Part shown: positions 62,143-64,000 of the stretch, one piece after another | Position numbering within the stretch: position 1 is the stretch's first letter | How the letters are laid out: each line of letters begins with the position of its first letter | DNA from: UBA8401 sp964596155 | Lineage (GTDB): Bacteria > Bacteroidota > Ignavibacteria > UBA10030 > UBA8401 | Reading direction: 5' to 3' | Assembly: GCA_964596155.1 (NCBI GenBank) | Contig: CAZQSI010000007.1 | Coordinates: forward strand, 1 to 64,000 | DNA: 64,000 nucleotides | Position numbers and translations under genes: made by a program | The notes under the pieces: model-generated | The model's input: the letters and a program-made list of their open reading frames with translations, nothing else | Told to the model about the DNA's origin: nothing | Database searches by the model: none

Positions 62143-63816
62143 CTATTTAGCAATCATTTTCACACCGTCCACCGGCCACCTCGCCCTTACCCGAATGGTA
62201 TCTTTATACATCACAAAGCGCTCGCCGCGGATGTACGGAAAAACATTCCCCGCATCATGCTCCTTATTGTTGTTCCGATCTTCGAACATTTTCAGCGCAT
62301 AGTACCCTTCCGGCAGCATGGAAAGAATGAATGCACCATCGTTGTCGGCTGCTTTCAGTATCTCCGGCTGTTTTTTGTCGCTGATGTTCTTTGCCGTTAC
62401 GACGGTGTTTGCAGGAAGATATCCGGCCGTAGTGCCCGAAATACTCCCATAGTTTTCCGGATCTTCGACGGAAAATGAAATCACCATGGAACTGTCGTTA
62501 CTGATATTGCCCGAAAGATCGGCCAACGTCTGCGGACGGACGATTAGTTGCAGCTTCTCGCCGGCAGGCAGATTTTTTTTCGGCACCAGATACAATGATG
62601 ATGGATCATTCATTGTCAGACTGACCGGAATCTGAGAGCTGTCCTTTGATCTTCGCAGGATAACGGATGAATCGGAAACCGGCTGTTTGAGTGCATCGGT
62701 GAATGAGACAAGAATCTTGTCTGACGGAAATATTTTTGATTGAGGGCTGCCCGCGGACGAACCGGCCAATTGCGGCGGGATGGTATCCTTCACAGTTGAT
62801 GCAGTAAATGATTTGGATGCCGCGGACGGGTTAATGACAAATCCGGATTTATCCCGTACAGCCCGAACGGTCATAAGATACAGTTGATGTTTCTGCTGCG
62901 ATTCCGTGACCAGCATAAACGCATCGAACGTTTTTGACAGAGGAAAATATTTTACGACCCCAAGTCTGTTCCTTCCGAGCGTATCGGTTATCAAAAAACT
63001 GCCGTCGGATACCGATGCGGAATCAAGCGGTTCGGAAAACCGTACTTTCACATGCCGGTCATCCGTTGATGTCACGTCCACGAGCGTCGGCGGCGTCGTA
63101 TCTGTTTTCGCCGCAATGAAAGAAATTCCTGTTTTGAGCGTGTCGCTGGAGGTCAGTACGACATCTTCAGTCGTTCCGGCTGCGTCGATCTGCACGTCAT
63201 ACAACAAATTCCTGTACTCATCCCTGACCGCTATCAATCTGTACGTGCCGTATGCGAGATTGTTCAGCGAGAATTCTCCGTTTTTTCCGGTTTGCGTCAG
63301 ATAATCAGGTTTTACCTTCGACGGATTCAATGTGTCAACAAGGATCGAATCCAGCTTGTACGCATAGATCAGGATTCCATCCGGACTATCGTCAAACACT
63401 TTTCCGGTGATGGAGCCGTTATCGATCTTTGCACCAGTTGAAAACGGCAGCGTAAATGCTTCCGCCATTCTGTTGCGTGCACGCACGTCAACAACATCAG
63501 TGCCGATCGTAACAACATAGGTGGTATTGCTTCTGAGCCGTTCGGTGAACGACATCTCCACTTCGGTACCGCTCCAGTCAAACTCAATACCTTCGATCGA
63601 AGGAGAAATGAAGATCGACTCCTCCACCGAACGGCGGTCGACATATTCGCTGAACTCGAAAATGATGGATTGCTTGTCGAACAGGACGGTATAAGGGGCG
63701 GGAGAAACGGAAATCACTTCCGGCGGGGTGGTATCGACCGGACCGCCTTCAGGCGCCCGCTGGCCTGCGCATCCGAACAATAACAATGGCAACAAGACTA
63801 TTAATCGTTTTTGCAT
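62143..63816 (-). CDS. Ig-like domain surface lipoprotein
   Basis: 557 residues. The signal peptide ends in the lipobox LFGC (C16). Bacterial Ig-like (SbsA-type) domains follow (about 30-130, TPPEVISVSPAPYTVLFDKQSIIFEFSEYV; repeated near 235 and 345, each starting DTTPPTLVDV or DTIPPQL), with a carnitine/Cna-B-like module (about 140-220) and a C-terminal carboxypeptidase-like fold (YGSISGTTAGYLPAN...). It is exported to the outer membrane. Function unknown. It ends one base after the convergent SPOR gene. Confidence 0.8.
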   Translation of the reverse strand: MQKRLIVLLPLLLFGCAGQRAPEGGPVDTTPPEVISVSPAPYTVLFDKQSIIFEFSEYVDRRSVEESIFISPSIEGIEFDWSGTEVEMSFTERLRSNTTYVVTIGTDVVDVRARNRMAEAFTLPFSTGAKIDNGSITGKVFDDSPDGILIYAYKLDSILVDTLNPSKVKPDYLTQTGKNGEFSLNNLAYGTYRLIAVRDEYRNLLYDVQIDAAGTTEDVVLTSSDTLKTGISFIAAKTDTTPPTLVDVTSTDDRHVKVRFSEPLDSASVSDGSFLITDTLGRNRLGVVKYFPLSKTFDAFMLVTESQQKHQLYLMTVRAVRDKSGFVINPSAASKSFTASTVKDTIPPQLAGSSAGSPQSKIFPSDKILVSFTDALKQPVSDSSVILRRSKDSSQIPVSLTMNDPSSLYLVPKKNLPAGEKLQLIVRPQTLADLSGNISNDSSMVISFSVEDPENYGSISGTTAGYLPANTVVTAKNISDKKQPEILKAADNDGAFILSMLPEGYYALKMFEDRNNNKEHDAGNVFPYIRGERFVMYKDTIRVRARWPVDGVKMIAK

Positions 63817-63975
63817 ATGATCAATTATATGAATAATTCGATTGAGATAAAAATATTGAATTTCAATCGATTGATAATTACATTAGGACAATGATTGATT
63901 GATACGCACCATAGTCAAGAACAGCAACTCATTGGATTGACCGATATCGTTCAATCATTGTCCTTCGGAGGAAAA
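63817..63975 (+). promoter_or_regulatory. Repeat-rich leader of the last gene, with 14-bp inverted repeat
   Basis: GATTGA/TCAATC occurs seven times between 63840 and 63956, including a perfect 12-bp palindrome at 63863-63874. A 14-bp perfect inverted repeat (arms 63885-63898 and 63951-63964, spacer 52) closes three bases before the GGAGG of the next gene. The arms could form an RNA hairpin or be protein sites; which is unknown. Confidence 0.55.
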
Positions 63976-64000
63976 ATGAAGCGCGTGAACTTCATCAAAG
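63976..64000 (+). CDS. Start of an unidentified protein (3' truncated by window edge)
   Basis: ATG 63976 with GGAGG at 63967-63971 and eight codons (MKRVNFIK). The basic start could begin a signal peptide, but too little is seen. The strong ribosome-binding site follows the repeat-rich leader directly. Confidence 0.45.

Noticed and set aside
1..64000. tRNA, rRNA, CRISPR, IS or prophage elements
   Set aside because: I looked for cloverleaf-like sequence, regularly spaced repeats, transposase motifs and integrase motifs and saw none. A tRNAscan or Infernal run could overturn this for small RNAs.

Overview
The window looks like chromosomal DNA from a member of the Bacteroidota/Chlorobiota/Ignavibacteriota (FCB) group, most likely an Ignavibacteria-like lineage. 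The evidence is direct. Two secreted proteins end in the NYPNPFNP-type type IX secretion (T9SS) sorting tail, and a DUF5103-type T9SS plug protein is present. A TonB-dependent receptor carries the N-terminal carboxypeptidase-like domain usual in this phylum, and DUF4199 and DUF6913-like proteins occur. Most of the window is core housekeeping DNA. I see no phage, IS element, CRISPR array, rRNA or tRNA gene. No gene-free stretch exceeds 300 bases. The draft contains five runs of exactly 100 N (1703, 7359, 39073, 42645, 48970). They are scaffold joins of arbitrary length, and reading frames that cross three of them fuse unrelated proteins.

Layout: 1-907 holds three tandem small c-type cytochromes (+). 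953-3996 (-) holds an EamA transporter, a DUF1015 protein and Era. 4091-6517 (+) holds an RlmI-like methyltransferase, a beta-barrel-like protein and an OsmC protein. 6535-9825 (-) holds a TonB-C-domain protein, FolA, an RsmI-like methylase, an AI-2E family exporter and dUTPase. 10008-24060 (+) is a long forward block: a TPR protein, AroE, two tandem receiver proteins without output domain, a hybrid histidine kinase, a RodZ-like protein, LigA, a DUF6913-like protein, a STAS protein, a sodium:solute symporter, a DUF4199 protein and MurA. 24057-25948 (-) holds a receiver-kinase and a SuhB-type phosphatase. 26101-29855 (+) holds a PLP decarboxylase and a TonB-dependent receptor.

29912-36794 (-) is a complete MacAB-TolC-like export operon with two different permeases and a TPR protein. 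It is followed by CCA-adding enzyme, a Gfo/Idh oxidoreductase, the T9SS plug protein, a HAD phosphatase, class I FBP aldolase, GcvH, AccC, AccB and EF-P (to 45323, -). 45438-46793 holds a lipoprotein (+) and PurM (-). 46894-62141 (+) holds an FAH hydrolase, a Kef antiporter, ValS, a PabB-PabC fusion, two T9SS cargo proteins (one an M14 carboxypeptidase), DeoC, an aldehyde dehydrogenase, a catalytically incomplete dehydrogenase homologue and two SPOR proteins. 62143-63816 (-) is an Ig-like lipoprotein. The window ends at the start of a gene behind an unusual repeat-rich leader.

How the parts work together: AccB/AccC feed fatty-acid synthesis, and EF-P sits in the same run. AroE, PabBC and FolA belong to chorismate and folate metabolism but lie in separate operons. 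DeoC plus aldehyde dehydrogenase would split deoxyribose-5-phosphate and oxidise the acetaldehyde. The most unusual content is the signalling module at 12403-16751: two paralogous receiver proteins with an atypical phospho-acceptor loop and an unrecognised repeat domain, next to a hybrid kinase. The DeoC/ALDH/incomplete-ALDH set and the repeat-rich leader at 63817-63975 come next.
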